Below are positions 20,431 through 32,889 of a DNA stretch of 64,000 nt, in pieces; position 1 is the first letter of the stretch, and each line of letters opens with the position of its first letter. The translations under genes and the position numbers were made by a program. The notes below the pieces were generated by a model. The model worked only from the letters and a program-made list of their open reading frames with translations, ran no database searches and was not told where the DNA came from. The stretch covers positions 270,001-334,000 of the forward strand of contig CAUYUJ010015749.1 of NCBI GenBank assembly GCA_963575745.1, given 5' to 3'. The stretch comes from Prorocentrum cordatum. Lineage: Eukaryota > Sar > Dinophyceae > Prorocentrales > Prorocentraceae.

Positions 20431-20689
20431 TTTTTTTTTACCAGCAGAGGGCATGCAGGAACACTCTTCCTCCTCCTGTGTCTCCTCTCGTCTCCTTCTC
20501 TTTTCCTGCCTCTTCTCCTCCTCCTGACTCCCTCGTCGTCCTGCGTCCCCATCCTTCTCCTTACCCCTCCTTTGTTGGATCCTGGTCCGTCCAGAAAGCT
20601 CCTGGCCGCACGACCAGGCGCGTCGGCAGGGCGGGCCACCGCTTATGGCCCTGAACGTTGGACCCCCCGACAGCTGCAAGGACGTGGGG

Positions 20690-21120
20690 CGGGTGGGTCG
20701 GCTTCAGGACGTGCTCTCGCCGTAGCGCCGCGCACATTGTTTGATCCGCGGGTCGAGAGCGCACCTCTTCCGGTCGAAGCTAAGCGGGCCGCGCGAAGTA
20801 GCGCCGCGCACATTCGTCCTCAAAATTTCCGGCGGCTGCAAGGATGGAAGGCGGACCGTTTTCGACATGCTGCCAGTGCGTTAGCGACGCGCTCCGTGCA
20901 TTTCAAGCTGTCTACCATCTCGCGGACGCAGGGCGGTTCCGAAGTATGGTTCGTTCTTTGGCGCCGCGCGCATGCGCCGTAAAAGCTTCCGACTCGTACA
21001 AAGATGGAGGGCGGCTCCTTTTTGAAACGAAGCTCTCGCTGAACATGTTCCAAGGATATGTTCCTGTTGAAGAGGTGTAAGATTGCGCCACAGTTTCACG
21101 GGTGAAGGGCGACTCCTTAG
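20690..21120 (+). repeat. Degenerate ~80-bp repeat
   Basis: GCAAGGATGGAAGGCGGACC (20836), GCGGACGCAGGGCGGTTCC (20919) and CAAAGATGGAGGGCGGCTCC (20999) recur at ~80 bp. AGCGCCGCGCACATT is repeated at 20731 and 20800. Confidence 0.6.
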
Positions 21121-21517
21121 TCAACGTGTTATGTCTTTTGAGACGTTTTGAGAGTGTTGGCCAAAAGTGTAGAGTACGGTGGGGGGGTCGGTTAAGGAAT
21201 GTGCCCAGGAGGCTTCGGGCCCTTGGGGATTCCTTATCTGATGAGGGCCGCGGTAAGATCCATGGCTAAGCCTCAATATGTGGGTGTTCCATTGGGGAGG
21301 AGGCGGAGGAGGAGGAGGAGGAGGAGGAGGAGGGCCTTCTTGGAGCCCTCTTAGGGCGCCTTGGGGGCCTCTCTGCGCCGTCTTCGGGCCTCCCTCGGGC
21401 CGTCGTCAGGGCACCCGGGGCCGTCTCGGGGCGGCACCGGCCGGCCCCACGCGCGCGGGCGCCGCCCCGTCGCGTGCCGGCTCTCGCGGCCGGCCGAGCG
21501 CCGCCGGTCGGGCGCAG

Positions 21518-21605
21518 GCGCCTTTTTCTTCATGCCGAACCCGAAGTACCACTGGGAGCCCAGCGACATTGTCGTGCGGGAGGACCAGCGCCTGCGGCGC
21601 CGCCC
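21518..21605 (+). CDS. Candidate internal exon, unknown protein
   Basis: After a GGGCGCAG acceptor the frame reads AFFFMPNPKYHWEPSDIVV and continues to about 21605, with nearly every third base G or C. It begins in phase 1. The amino-acid composition (aromatics, PKYHWEP) is normal protein, unlike the surrounding repeat frames. The donor is not clear (a GT or GC near 21600-21620). Family unknown. The acceptor is preceded by GC-rich sequence and the exon is followed by a CTC-rich tract. Confidence 0.45.
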
Positions 21606-21689
21606 CGCCCCCCGGGGGGGTGGAGCCACGCCGTGCTCACGGAGAGTCTGGCGCGCTCGTCCAGCACAGTCCAGCGCGGTCCCCCCCCC

Positions 21690-22010
21690 CCTCGCTCATC
21701 GCTCCTCCTGCCTCCTACCTCCTCCATCCTCCTCCTCCTCCTCCTCTCCTCCCTCCTCCTCCTCCTCCTCCTCCTCCTCCTCTTTCTGCCCTCCTCCTCC
21801 TCCTCCTCCTCCTCCTCCTCCTCTTTCTGCCCTCCTCCTCCTCGTCCTCCTTCACCTTCTCCTCCCTCCCTTCTTTCCTCCCCCTGCCTCTCCCTCAATT
21901 TCCTATCCCCTCTCTGTCGCTCTCTCTCTCTCTCTTTCTCCTCTCTCTCCTCCTCCTCCGTTTCCCCTCCCCCCTTTCCCTCCTCCCTCGCCCTCTCCCC
22001 CTCCTCCACG
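21690..22010. repeat. (CTC)n-rich pyrimidine tract
   Basis: About 300 bp of CTC, CTCTCT and CCCT. Presumably intronic. 22010-22310 holds nothing recognised. Confidence 0.95.
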
Positions 22011-22309
22011 CTGCCTCAGTCACGCAGTTATCGGCAGAGATGTATGGAAGTGGTTTTACTCCTTGGCGATGTTCAGCAGTAGCGAGTTGATTCATCAAGT
22101 GACATTCGCATGCGTTTTTGTTCGCAAAGCGGTGCTGCAGGGTGCGTGGAAGATGACGTATCCGACGACGGAGTTGCGTTCAGCCGTTTTGTTTGTGTCA
22201 CGATCTGTCTGTGCGGCTTCGGTATTCTCCAGTTCGGTTACGATCGTCACTCCAATTGCCTGATTATTCGGCGATGTCCACGGTTCTTTGGTTTTGTTTT
22301 GTTTGTTCT

Positions 22310-22800
22310 TCGTTCTAATGTTTTTCGCATTGCATTGTTGACCTTTGCGTTGCATTGCTTCCCAGTGCAGTGCCTTGTTTCGCATCACGTGGCATGGCCA
22401 TTATGTGTGTCTGCATTACGTTGCTTTGCAGCTGCTTCTACATCTCGCCGCGTTGCATTGTTGTGCACTGTATTCGCAGCATTGCGTGAATACAGTCTAG
22501 ACTTGCGTTGTATCGCAGTAGTTCTCGGTATTGCGCGTCGCAATCTCGCTGCACTGCAATGCAGTTCCAGTACGTTCGATGACCTGCAATGCGCTGCACT
22601 GCACTCCAAATCAGCGCAACTCAACACAGAGCACTTCGTATCACAACAGCGCCACGCAAAGCTCAGCGAATCAAAGAGAATCAAGCAAGGGAAGGCAATT
22701 CAGTGTAGGCGGACCACGTTGCAATGTGAGACAAGGCAAGGCGAACCCAGACAGCGCAGTTCGAAAACAGCGCAACTCAGAGCCGAGACCTGAGACATCG
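22310..22800. repeat. Degenerate GCATTGC short-word repeat
   Basis: GCATTGCATTG, CACTGCAATGCA and CAACTCAACAC words drift along ~480 bp. Resembles 3030-3650. Confidence 0.6.
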
Positions 22801-23034
22801 TGCCTACGTTTCTCCATATCGGGGGCCTTTCCATCGCATCCATCGGTAATTCATTGGGTCCGCCGGGGTCTGGCCTGGTCGGCGGCCGTCGGCGCCTCGT
22901 GCACTGGCTGAGCCGCGCCGAGGCTTCGCCGGGTGGGCGCCCGTGGGCCTCTTAGCGGGCGCCCCCTTGCGCAGGCTGGGTCCGCCGAGGTTTCGCCCGG
23001 TGGGCGCCAGCGTGGGGTGTTCACCGCATACGTA

Positions 23035-23235
23035 GCTTGCATCACACAGGTTGCACCGCACAGCTTGCACCATGCGATGCCACATAGCTTGCAACACAGT
23101 GCGCCAGCTGGCCTGCACCACAAAAACATCGCACAAAGCTTGCACCACACAGATTGCGCTGAGATTGCGCTGCACAGATTGCACCACATCGGTTGCAACA
23201 TGTGGATTGCACCGCACAGATGCACCACATATATC
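23035..23235 (-). repeat. 14-bp repeat (ATAGATTGCACCAC), reverse orientation
   Basis: TTGCACCACACAGATTGCAC-type units, reverse complement of 10570-10825. Confidence 0.8.
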
Positions 23236-23239
23236 ACGC

Positions 23240-24090
23240 ATCCACATGGCAATCGCGCATTAATTGGGATCCTCGCTGGCAAACATTTCAGCATGAGCTT
23301 GTTCCAAGCGTCACCTTTTCAGGTGTTTAACGTGTCGCTTGTCTTCAGGGTGCCTTGGGCTTGCACCCAGCAGAAAGAATCGCCTTAGCCAGAGACGCAA
23401 GAGGCTCACCTGTACAGCATAAAGGCTTAGAGTTGCCACAGTTCATGGCATTGCAGATATGTTGGCGCGCAGTTTTGTAATCCATCTGCCCTGGACTGTT
23501 TGCGTGAAAAGGACGTTTTGCGGCACGCAGCACAACGGCGCAGCGGATCCACCCATACATTTGTTTCGAGTCTTCTGCGAGCGCCTCTGTCATGCGTCTC
23601 GCGGCGAGCGCTTCGCCTCGCTGCAGAGAGGAACGCCAGGAAGTTGATTGCAATCCAATGCAATAACCACTTCCAGGCCCTCGATTCGCCCAGAACCCAG
23701 GCTTGCACGGGGCATGCAGCTTGGCAGCTTAGAAAGTTGCAGGCGCCGAATCACCCTGGAGCCCGCGTGCCAATAAATTGGTTCGCATCGAAGCAGCCAA
23801 TCAAGCAGTCTTGCGTCCGGGCGCTTTGGGCCTGCGCGTGGGGAAAGGGCACAGAGAGTCTGTCCTCGCGCACATACCCATGGCTTGAATCTCCCGTCCC
23901 TCGTCCAGCTCTCCGTGCAGGTTCGTCGCCTGGTGGATACACCCAGACTTCCTCGACGAGCTCAGGAAGTGGGTCGGCGAGTGCAATGTCCAACGGAGCC
24001 CAGCCAGTTGTGATTCCTTTGCTGACTCCAGGCCACCGCCCTTCAGGGCTACGGTCCTTCATCCTCTCATCTTCGCCTGAATGATGTTCT
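23240..24090. other. No gene recognised
   Basis: Unique-looking sequence of average GC. The 194-codon + frame from 23500 has no family signature or codon bias. Confidence 0.45.
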
Positions 24091-24099
24091 CTCCTGAAC

Positions 24100-24365
24100 C
24101 TAAACTTTCTCTCCTTCTCTCTTTCTCTCTCTTTCTTTCTCTCTCCTGCCCATTCCTCTTTCTGTCTCGCTCTCCCAATCTCGTTCTCTCTCTGTCCTTC
24201 TCTCTCTCTCTCATTCTCTTTGGTTGTTATACATACACACATATATATAGAGATTCCAGCCTCTCTTAGTAGATCCGCCCTTTCTCTCTCTCTCTCTCTC
24301 TCTTTCTTCTTGGTCTATGCCCATCTGTCTCACACCTCTCTCCCTCCCTCCCTCTCCCGCTCTCT
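24100..24365. repeat. (CT)n-rich microsatellite region
   Basis: CTCTCTTTCT runs with a short (CA/TA)n at 24230-24250. A (CGCCG)n patch follows at 24460-24500. Confidence 0.9.
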
Positions 24366-24569
24366 CGTCATTTCTCTGTCTAATGTTCCCCAAGCAATGG
24401 TTGCACTCAGGGGTTCTTGCTTCTGGCCTAAACAACTGTGCCGTGTATTCGGTCTGGCCGCGCCGCCGTCGCCGCCCCGTCGCCGCCTCGTCGCCGCCCG
24501 TCATTTGGGCCGAGTCTTCGGTCTGGCGGCTATGTGGCCGCCGTCGCCTCCCCGCCGCCTTCTTGCTTA

Positions 24570-24765
24570 TATTGCACCGCATAGATTGCTCAGTATAGAT
24601 CGCACTCCATATATCGTACCACATAGGCTGCACCACATATATGTCATCGCACATATTGCACCACATATTGCCCCACACGTATTCCACCATATAGATTGCA
24701 CCACATAGATTGCACAACATGGATTGCATAGCATAGATTGCCCAACATACATTGCACAACCTATA
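24570..24765 (-). repeat. 14-bp repeat (ATAGATTGCACCAC), reverse orientation
   Basis: ATTGCACCACATAG units recur with point changes. Confidence 0.85.
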
Positions 24766-24889
24766 TTATCTTCCCTAGAAAGAAAGTAGATTATACCCCC
24801 AAAAAACTTATCGGTCCCCCCTGGGGATTTGCAGTTTACATATGACTCTGCCCCATCGTCCATCCTAAATATGAATTCACACCGTCCCA

Positions 24890-25640
24890 GGGGGGCTGGT
24901 ATCCCTTCACCCGCCATCCGATGCAAAACATGCAATGCGACACGCGCGTTTATCAAGATTCATCAGTTTTTGAGAATCCCTTGCAAAACATATAGACGAA
25001 GTGCACACGCGCGCGTTGTCGCGCGCGCGTGCGGAAATCCTTCTAAAACCTTCGGTTTCGTAAGGATTTCAACGTCGAGTGCCCCAAAAATATATAAAAA
25101 ACAACGGGTTTCGCAACATGGATGTTCAAAGAAAGCTTGCGCGCGCTCTTACGAATTCTGAAGAAACCATCGGTGTTTCACGATTTTAAGAAAATGCTGC
25201 CAAACGGGCTTCGCGCGCGCATGTCGACATTGTTCGAACGCCCTTGCGCGCGTGCCGTCGCGAGAATCCTTTGCAACAAATGGGACGAATTGCGCCCGCG
25301 CGTCGACGCCCGCGCATGCCGAAATATGTCAAACACCTTCGGTTCCGTCACGATTTCAAAACCGAGTTCCCAAACAACATAGAATAACACATGGTTTCGC
25401 AACATCAGTTTTGAAAAAAGTGTGCGCTCGGGTTCTTGCGAAGTCTTAAGACAACTATAGGTTCCTCAACATTTTCATGGAATTCTGCTAAGCGGGCCTC
25501 TGGCGCCGCATGCCGAAATCATTCGCACGCCCTTGCGCGCGTGCTGGGGGGGGGCACGATCCGTGTCAATGATACCATTCGGTGCGCTCTCGCGCGTCGG
25601 CCGCGCGCGCATGTCGAACTCTTTCCAAAACCTTCCTCAC
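24890..25640 (+). repeat. Degenerate ~290-bp satellite
   Basis: ACCTTCGGTTTCGTAAGGAT (25048) and ACCTTCGGTTCCGTCACGAT (25337) begin homologous units ~289 bp apart, with half-units at 25168 and 25455. GGTTTCGCAACAT and GCGCGCGC blocks are phased within them. Confidence 0.7.
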
Positions 25641-25870
25641 CGACGCGAGGACGCCGTCACTGTCGCCGGCGTGGTCAGAATCGGCGCCCGCACTGGCCGC
25701 GCCGTCGTCGTCGTCAACATCGTCACCAGCATCGCTACCGTCATCATCGGGTTTACCGCTGTCGACGTTGCCATGATTCTGCGCCTGCCCAAGTCGCCGA
25801 TTCGCACTGAAGTGCCCGCTGGCATGTGCCCAGCGGTCAGCGCCACCGCGGCCGCGTCGGTCGCACCAGA
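25640..25870 (-). other. Acidic Asp/Gly/Ala-rich open frame
   Basis: The - strand frame reads NHGNVDSGKPDDDGSDAGDD and onward. It could be an acidic linker exon or simply a decayed (GAC)n tract. No family can be named. Confidence 0.2.
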
Positions 25871-26039
25871 CTAGATGGCCGCTGCGCGCGCGTGCTTGGG
25901 TTGGCGCGGCCGCAGGGATGCACCAGCCATCTCCAAGCATGCATCGCAATCGCCACCGCATGGGTTTTGTAAACTTATTTGCGGATGGGTGGGCGGGGTG
26001 TTTGCAAAAACACGGGGTGAGTCTTTCGTTTGTTAAAAA

Positions 26040-26190
26040 CAATCGCACAACATAGAGTGCACCAAACTAGGTTGCACCACGTAGGCGGCACGACGTGGAT
26101 CGCGCAAAACATAGATTGCACCACGTAGATCCAACCACAGATTGCACCGCGTAGATTGCACCTTTGATGTTGCATCACATAGGTTGGGGT
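26040..26190 (-). repeat. 14-bp repeat (ATAGATTGCACCAC), reverse orientation
   Basis: ATAGATTGCACCACGTAGAT units, fourth array of the family. Confidence 0.8.
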
Positions 26191-26369
26191 CTACGCTGGC
26201 TGACATTCTGTCATTTAGAGATACCATCGCTCTCTTGCTCTGTCCCTCTCTCTCTCTCTCTTTCTCTTTCTCCCTTTGTAGCCCTCTGTCTCCCTGACAG
26301 TTTCATCGTTTGGTGCTGCGGCCCTCAATCGTTGTTGCTTCTCTGGGATCGCCTTCATATGTTTCTTTA

Positions 26370-27050
26370 ACCGCTGCTGGTCATCAACATGGGACCCGCA
26401 TGTTTCGATCGTGCCCTCATCGTGCTCTTGCTCGTTCCCTGCTCGTGCTTTTCTCGTTGGGGAGTCCGTTCCCACTGTTACCGCCATATCACCACGTTGT
26501 CTTATGTATGTCGTTTCTATGTCTTGTTTCCCGCTGATGTTATTCGAGCATTTTGGATCCCCTAATTCCTTGCCGTCCTTTTCTCCTCTTTCGGCGATAC
26601 GATGTGCGGCCAATTCCGAATGTAGCTCACAGTTGTTGCAGTCCGTGCCAGGGCGAACGGAGAGGCACCGCGTCCCCCAGCAGGTGTTGATGAACGATCA
26701 GCGTTCAGGATGTTTCACTGTATGCGCACTTAATTTCTGCAAGCGGTGCTCCTTCGCTACGATGCGTGACTCAGCGTCTCGCTGCAGATCTAGGAGCGCA
26801 GTTTTTCCCGAGCGCGTCCCTAACCATTCTCTCTGGAAAGCTCCCTATGTTGGTATTGGCCGTGTGCACCGAAGGCTTGGGCCGCACTTCAGATCCGTTA
26901 CCCAGCCATCTTTGAAAGCATGTTCTTGCCATCTAGAGAGCGTGTGTATGTGCTCATCACTCATAGCCGATTGGGATGGGAGGCGTGTCGAATTACGAGG
27001 AAGGTCATCGCAGACGTTGACCTGGACGGTACTACACAGAATACGCTGAC
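26370..27050 (-). other. Possible mobile-element coding fragment
   Basis: The - strand holds protein-like pieces (SALSRWQEHAF-type region near 26900-26940; TLIVHQHLLGDAVPLRSPWH near 26650-26700) separated by stops and frame changes. No motif identifies the family. It lies upstream of a LINE relic but on the opposite strand. Confidence 0.25.
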
Positions 27051-27289
27051 CAAACACATGGAGGAATGGTGAAAGGCTTGTGAAAGTGGTAATTGACCAC
27101 AGCGGAGCCTGAGAGAACAGAACAAGCAATGTACCAGTACAATCACGGCCACAACAGGAGGAGGAGGGCGTGAGGGCGTGGTGTACGCAAGCATGTCAAC
27201 AGCGATTTCCCCATAGCTTCGTTACGCCATTTTCTAGGTACTGCGTCGAGCCCGCCCCTGTCAATGACTCCGGCAACTCACGACGTGAC

Positions 27290-30130
27290 ACGTGAGGGCA
27301 CGAAGATACACAGACAGAGCGAGGACGAAACAACAGATAACCAACACCTGAATCTCCAGGTCTTCGCCTTGAACGCCAGAGGCCTTATTAACGATGACCG
27401 CATCGATGAGCTTCTGGCGGACTTTAGGGGACAAGAGGTGGGACATTTGATTTGGTTACCGAAGCCTGGAGGCGACAAGATGCAGAGCTTTGGAAACTTC
27501 AAGTATGTTCCAATCAGCGAGTTAGTGGCGTAAGACATCAGAGATTCCACGCACGTCGTACGAGCTGTATTTTCATATCTTCCGCATTGTACATATAATG
27601 ACGCACATGTAAAGGGTGCACAACATTGTCTGCCATAAAGCAAGACACCGAGAAAGAAGACACTTCTAGTGTTTAGTGGGGATTTTAATGCACAGATTGG
27701 AAGGAGGTTGGAAGACGACTGCGACAATGAAACTGGGCCATGCGCAATTGGCGCAGAAACTTGGAGTGGACATTGGCCCAAATAGTGGTGCATGCAGCAT
27801 GGCGTCAGCGTTACATGCATTTTCCTTTCACAACTGCCACACAAAAGCGAATCACTCATAATTCTACCAACGGGCAACCGCGACATGTGAATTCTGTTTG
27901 GGTTCATAATCGCATGCGCCGGTACGTGACCAAGTCTGGGTCCAGCGACATTCTCGATATTGGTTCAGACCCCAGGCCTGTACAAGCTTGCTTGCGACTG
28001 CCGCCTAAATCAGCAAGCAAACACAGACGACAGCGTCCGCGGCATCATACCACAGACTTGTGTGACACATGGTTTGACGCAACATGCCGGCGAGCATTTT
28101 GCCAAGGTGACCTACGGAGTGGAGAAGCATCGACGACGCGAACGCCCAGATAGAGTCTCTTTTGATGCATGCCAAGGAGTTGTTCGCAGCGGATATCACA
28201 CAGAACCATCTCTAACCAACGACGTGGCCGATCTTCGACGGCTAATACAAGATCGGCGGTCGACCTCACACCGAGCTCAGCAAGCAGATCCGCGGCAGGG
28301 TACAGACCACCGAAGCAGCAGAGCGCAGACAGCACATCAAGCAGATCCTGGGAGACTTCGCAGGGCTGAGGCGCATCAGAGAAACGGAATCACGGAGGAG
28401 AAAGACACTGATCAACGAGATGGCCGACAAGAGCGGGATGGAGCGCACGGGCCGCAAAGAGATCGTACGTGTTCTTGTTCCGGAGTTATATGCCGACCTC
28501 CTATGCGGCGACCCAGGATTACACCGAATAGGCGACAGCACCTGGGGACCAACAGTAGTATTGCGTTCCGCCTTTCTCAAAGAAGGAGCGCGTGCATGCA
28601 TGCACACACTTCGAAATGGGGAGAAGATTAGAAATTACAGGTATTGTGTCGGAAATGTTCAAGTACGGCGGTGTTCATGTGCGACGTGTTGTTTCTCGAT
28701 CTGTACAAGGAGATCCTCAAGCCGAATGTCCTGACCCCAGCTCCATGGAAAAGGCCGGCGACACCACGTAGCCATCCAATTATGGACCAATTTCCGCAAT
28801 ACCAATATTATATAATATTTGTTCGGCTCTTTTACGGAAGGTTGGAGAAGATCTTGGGCCCGGGCAATCAAGCCGGATTCAGAAGAGATGCTCCGACGAT
28901 CATGCATTCCAGAGAACGGACGAGTTGCAGCAGATGGTTTGGTTCTGCGCGTTCGACATCCAGAGAGTTGCCGATACTGCTAAACACGGCGTTGTGCGGG
29001 ATGCTTTCCGCAGGCAGCACCTCCCAGAGCCTTAGATTTTTGAGTCGCTTTGTATGCAGATCAGCGTGGCAAGGTGCGCAAGGATGTTTTTAGTAACAAG
29101 TCCGGCATACAGCGTAGGACAAAACAGGGGGATCCATTATTTTCTTTACTATTCAATGTGTTGTTGGAGCATTCTATTTGCCCTTGGAAGCGGTGGGCCA
29201 AAAAGAAGTGCGGTTTGCAAACGGACGTCCGTGATAAAAACCCACTCACAAACTCACGTTTCGCTGATGATGTGCCGGCATTGGGGACCGCGCTACACCA
29301 GATCAAGAGGAGGTCGTTCGGCATCAAATAAGAGACCTCCACATTGGGATTGTCTTTACACCCGGACCACACAGATGTATATACAAATGCGCACATGCAA
29401 TCTGGGAAACCAGCCAACGAGACCGCACATATCGACGACATTACTGTTGACATAGTTGCACGACGCGCGTCCATCAATTACTTGGGGCGTCTGGTTTTTT
29501 TGTGACACTCCGCACGAGTGGGAGTCCTGAGTCAGGAGTTCGCTTCTCGATATCATGGGAAGCCTGTGCTATATACAAGCAAGAGCTGACCAATCGCGCA
29601 TACCCCCCTACGGCCTACGGGACCGCATTCGTTTGTTCAACGGGGCGCTGACGCCTGCACTGCTCAATGGACATGAAGTTTGGCCTGTGACACGCAAGGC
29701 CGAACATCAAATCACAAGTGTGCAGCGGCAGCTGCTTAGGCACAGTTTGGGGACAGAGCGGGAAGTCTCCCCCGGGCGCACTTTGGTGCGCATTCTGAAG
29801 AGTTCGGTTTCGCAGACACTGGCAGCAACCCGATGTCAGAAGGTGGGTCTGTGTCCTCAGACACTTCGGGGCCACGCGGATGGAACCTTGGCTGGATTTT
29901 GTCAAGAGAGCGTCGTACATTGTCGACGACCATTGCAAGCATCCAGTGCCGAATTTTGGGCACACCAACAGAGACGCGCAACCGGGTGCGCCCGTTTACC
30001 GAGACCGCGTGCCCCATACGCTTGCTGTCTGAGAGGACGCGTTGTAGGGACTGGAATGCGGGCCGCATCGCATCGCATCGAATCGCGTCCTTCTGCCTGG
30101 CAGAAGCAGGTCGTTCCTCCAAATCATGAG
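27290..30130 (+). pseudogene. LINE-type retroelement, endonuclease-RT, inactivated
   Basis: Order on the + strand: an APE-type endonuclease start (LQVFALNARGL, 27355); the endonuclease motif GDFNAQIGRR (27680); a diverged linker; RT motif B-like GIQRRTKQGDPLFSLLFNVL (29105); the RT active-site box SRFADDVPAL (29255); and the thumb/C-terminal signature YGLRDRIRLFNGALTPALLN (29600), then QRQLLRHSLGTE. Such elements nick DNA and copy their RNA at the nick. Several frameshifts and stops (for example near 27535, 27745, 28150, 29085 and 29330) break every domain, so it is dead. The FADD box and the LFN.TPALLNG region suit RTE/jockey-like LINEs, which lack RNase H. The protein-like sequence fades out around 29900-30130. 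Confidence 0.8.
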
Positions 30131-30519
30131 CGGGCGTGCGCGTGCAGGTCTTGCGACGCAGATTATGCATCTACGCCGACCCTGGCCAGGATTATCGAGT
30201 ATCGGCGTGGATGTCTTTCTGGCCAAGCTAGGAGCCAGGTGGGCTTGTACACCGATCCTGGGCCAGGATGGGCCTGCCCTGGATCGCTGTGGGTGTACAG
30301 TCGGCGTCTTTCGACCAAGATCTGTTCGAAATTCGCCTCTCGGATCCCGTCAGGTGCCCTATCTGGCCTGTCATCCGAGCCACTCGCTCCTGCACTATCA
30401 CCTCGCTCCTCCTCCTATTCCATCCATATTATTTCCGCTGCTCCCTCTTTCGCGCCTCCTCATTGTCCTTCCTTCTTGCCTTCTCGCTCCCTTTCCTCCT
30501 GCCTCCTCTTGGGTCCTCT

Positions 30520-30592
30520 CTTCCTGATCCTCCTCCTCCTCCTCCTTCTCCTCCTCCTCCTCATCATCATCATTATCATCATCATCCTCCTT
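30520..30592. repeat. (CTC)n(ATC)n tract
   Basis: CTC and then ATC repeats immediately upstream of the RNase H module. May act as an intron pyrimidine tract or be a remnant of a composite insertion. Confidence 0.9.
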
Positions 30593-30612
30593 CCCCTCGG
30601 AGTGCCACAGTG

Positions 30613-32374
30613 TCAGAGTTTCAGCAGATGGAGCCGTGTCACAGGGCTCGTCACATCAGAGGTCCTCTCACCGCGGTTGTGCATTATCTTCTCGATGCAG
30701 GGTGGGAGATCCCTCAGCCAGCCCTTTGGTATCAAGCAGCTGACACCGACGGGCGCCAAGAAGGATGGAAGTTCGACGGGCCAGAATTTCAAGGCAGTGA
30801 TCAAGCAGTGGAGTTGCTGGACGCTTTTGCTCGTTCGATACAGCAGAGGCAATGGCGACAGGCAGCTGCTTCTACTTTCTGTGGAGGTGGCATGGAAGAT
30901 GGAGTCGACAATTTCAGTTTGAGGAAGCAGTTGTTTCGACTGGAGCAGATTCCCAAAGTGGGGCGTCGGTTGGCACATTTGTTACTTACCATAGTTGTCG
31001 GGGGAGCTTGGCCAGCAACGCGTAAAGCAGAGGCTGGGTACAAAGTTCCCGCAGTGTGTTCAAGATGTGGAGAAGGCCCAGAGACGCCCAAGCACCGTTT
31101 CTGGGCATGTCGGTGCAATTCAGGTTCAGCAGCATATGACTTATCTCGAGACATCTGCCACAAAGCGCTGACGCAAGGAGATAGTATGGAGTGCTACTGG
31201 TATCGAGGGCTTCTTCCCTCGCATCTCACAGCTGTGGACCCTCCTCCGAGTGAGGAGTGCTGGCAGGTCAGCCACAACGACGACCTCAATCAGCACTACT
31301 TCGGCGAGGGTTCCGAGCTGGAGCCCCTTCTGATTCATGGCGATGCTTCAGGCGGCTGCGATACTCATGATCCTCGACTTCGTCGGATTGGGTTAGCTGT
31401 ATCGGCCGTAGGAGAAGAGCCTGGACCAGATTCCAAATTTGTTTTCGGACCACTGCCTGGATCCAGGCAAACGGTTCCAAGAGGTGAACTACTTGCCTTG
31501 CTCCTAGGGGTACGGTGGTCCTCAGGTTGCATTGTTTTCATTACGGACAATGAGGAGGTGTGCCGAGGATGGTGGTCTCAACTGTTCCTCAAGCCCCAGG
31601 GTGCCAACGCCGACCTCTGGCGCGACCTTGGCGCGGAGCTCCGTGCCCAGGATCGACACCATACGCAGGTAGCGGTGGTCAAGGTCCCGTCCCACGTCTC
31701 GGGCGAGGAGGTGGTCGACCGCGGCCTCGTCAGCCGCTTTGTGGCTGGCAACGTCTTCGTCGACGAGCTGGCCGCCGTGGCGGCGCGAGCTGCGCGTGTG
31801 CCCGAGGATCAGAGGGCGAGAGTGCACAGAGTGGAGCATGAGATTAGCCTCATTCGGCAGAGACTTCTGAGAGCTACGCTCGACGCCGCCGCTCAGGATG
31901 AGAAAAAGAAGGCCCCCAGGTCTGCTCGCCTTCCAGCCAGGGCCCCTCCTCCTGCCCCTGCCACGGTGGCCCTTTTTTGCTCGGCCCATCGTATCTCGGA
32001 GTGCGGAAAAAATGTTTAGTCTGCCGAGGGTCCACGACGGTGGCAGCGACAAAGGAGTTTCTTGGGTCGCCCTGTTTTCAACTCGAGTTGCAGACTACGG
32101 GGGTTTTCAGGGTGCCTCGGGGGGAGCGTTTACATCTCGCTGGAGGATGGGTTCACCCGTCTCACAAGACGATGTATAATGAAGTGTTGTCTCTCTGGTA
32201 TTGTGCGGCGTGCGGTTCCTACCATCAGCAGCAGCTCCGAGGTTTGGCTGATGAGTGTAAGGCCCCACCCAAAGCCCCACTTACCAAGAATCGGCGAGAA
32301 TATCTCGACCGAATTTCCAGAGGTCTTATGCCCAAAGTTCTCAGCAAAGCTGAGAAGGCGGCTAGATCCTCCTA
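30613..32374 (+). pseudogene. Retroelement 3' module: zinc knuckle, RNase H, zinc ribbon
   Basis: A ~470-codon open stretch to 32019, then a frame change. It starts after a TTTCAG acceptor-like site. Visible parts: a connector (GPLTAVVHYLLDAGWEIPQP); a CSRCGEGPETPKHRFWAC zinc-binding motif (31056); and RNase H with its acidic residues, Asp in HGDASGG (31337), Glu in RGELLAL (31482), Asp in FITDNEE (31540) and Asp in NVFVDELAA (31752). RNase H removes RNA from the RNA:DNA hybrid during retrotransposition. After a frameshift near 32000 a C-terminal domain has WYCAACGSYHQQQ and a later Cys, ending at 32374. No RT precedes it here, so it is the 3' end of a 5'-truncated YVDD-type element, distinct from the LINE at 27290-30130. 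The core is well preserved, implying a fairly recent insertion. Confidence 0.85.
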
Positions 32375-32399
32375 ATCCTTTAATTGAACTCGCTTCGCG

Positions 32400-32860
32400 A
32401 TCGGTCTTATCTTATCTTATCTTACCTCCTCCTCCTCCCTCCCCCTCCCCGGCTCTTCTTTCCTACTCCATCTTTCTCCCTTCCTCCTCCTTCTGTTCTT
32501 GCTCTGCCCGCTCCTCCTTCTTCCTTCTCCCTCATCCCTATCCTTGCTCCTTCTCCCTCTTCTCCCCGCTCATCCCTCCCCTCTCGTCGACACTCCACCC
32601 CATCTTTCTCATCATGCCTCCTCCCTCTTCCTCGATTCCATCCGACGAGGAGGAGGGCGTCGACGACGACGACGATGAAGACGACGGCGACGCCAGAAAC
32701 GACACAAGTCGACGGTGTGTGGCTGCGTCGACGACGACGGCGGCGGCGGCGGCGGCGGGGGCGGCGGCGGCGACGACGACGTCGACAACGACGGCATTCA
32801 CGTCGACGACGAGGGTGCAGCCGCCGCGCAGGCCACAGGCGTCTCGAGGAGCCGCCGCAG
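32400..32860. repeat. TTATC, CTC and GAC/GGC triplet tracts
   Basis: (TCTTA)n, ~200 bp of CTC/TTC, then (GACGAC)n and (GGC)n. Long Arg/Ser/Asp-rich ORFs here are artefacts. Confidence 0.9.
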
Positions 32861-32889
32861 CCCTGGGGCAGGGCGCCAACGTAGGCTCC

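Noticed and set aside
23500-24084. 194-codon + strand frame
   Set aside because: No recognisable domain, no GC3 bias, and overlapping open frames on the other strand.
26411-27049. 212-codon + strand frame
   Set aside because: No codon bias or motif; the opposite strand looks slightly more protein-like, so the + frame is probably a shadow.
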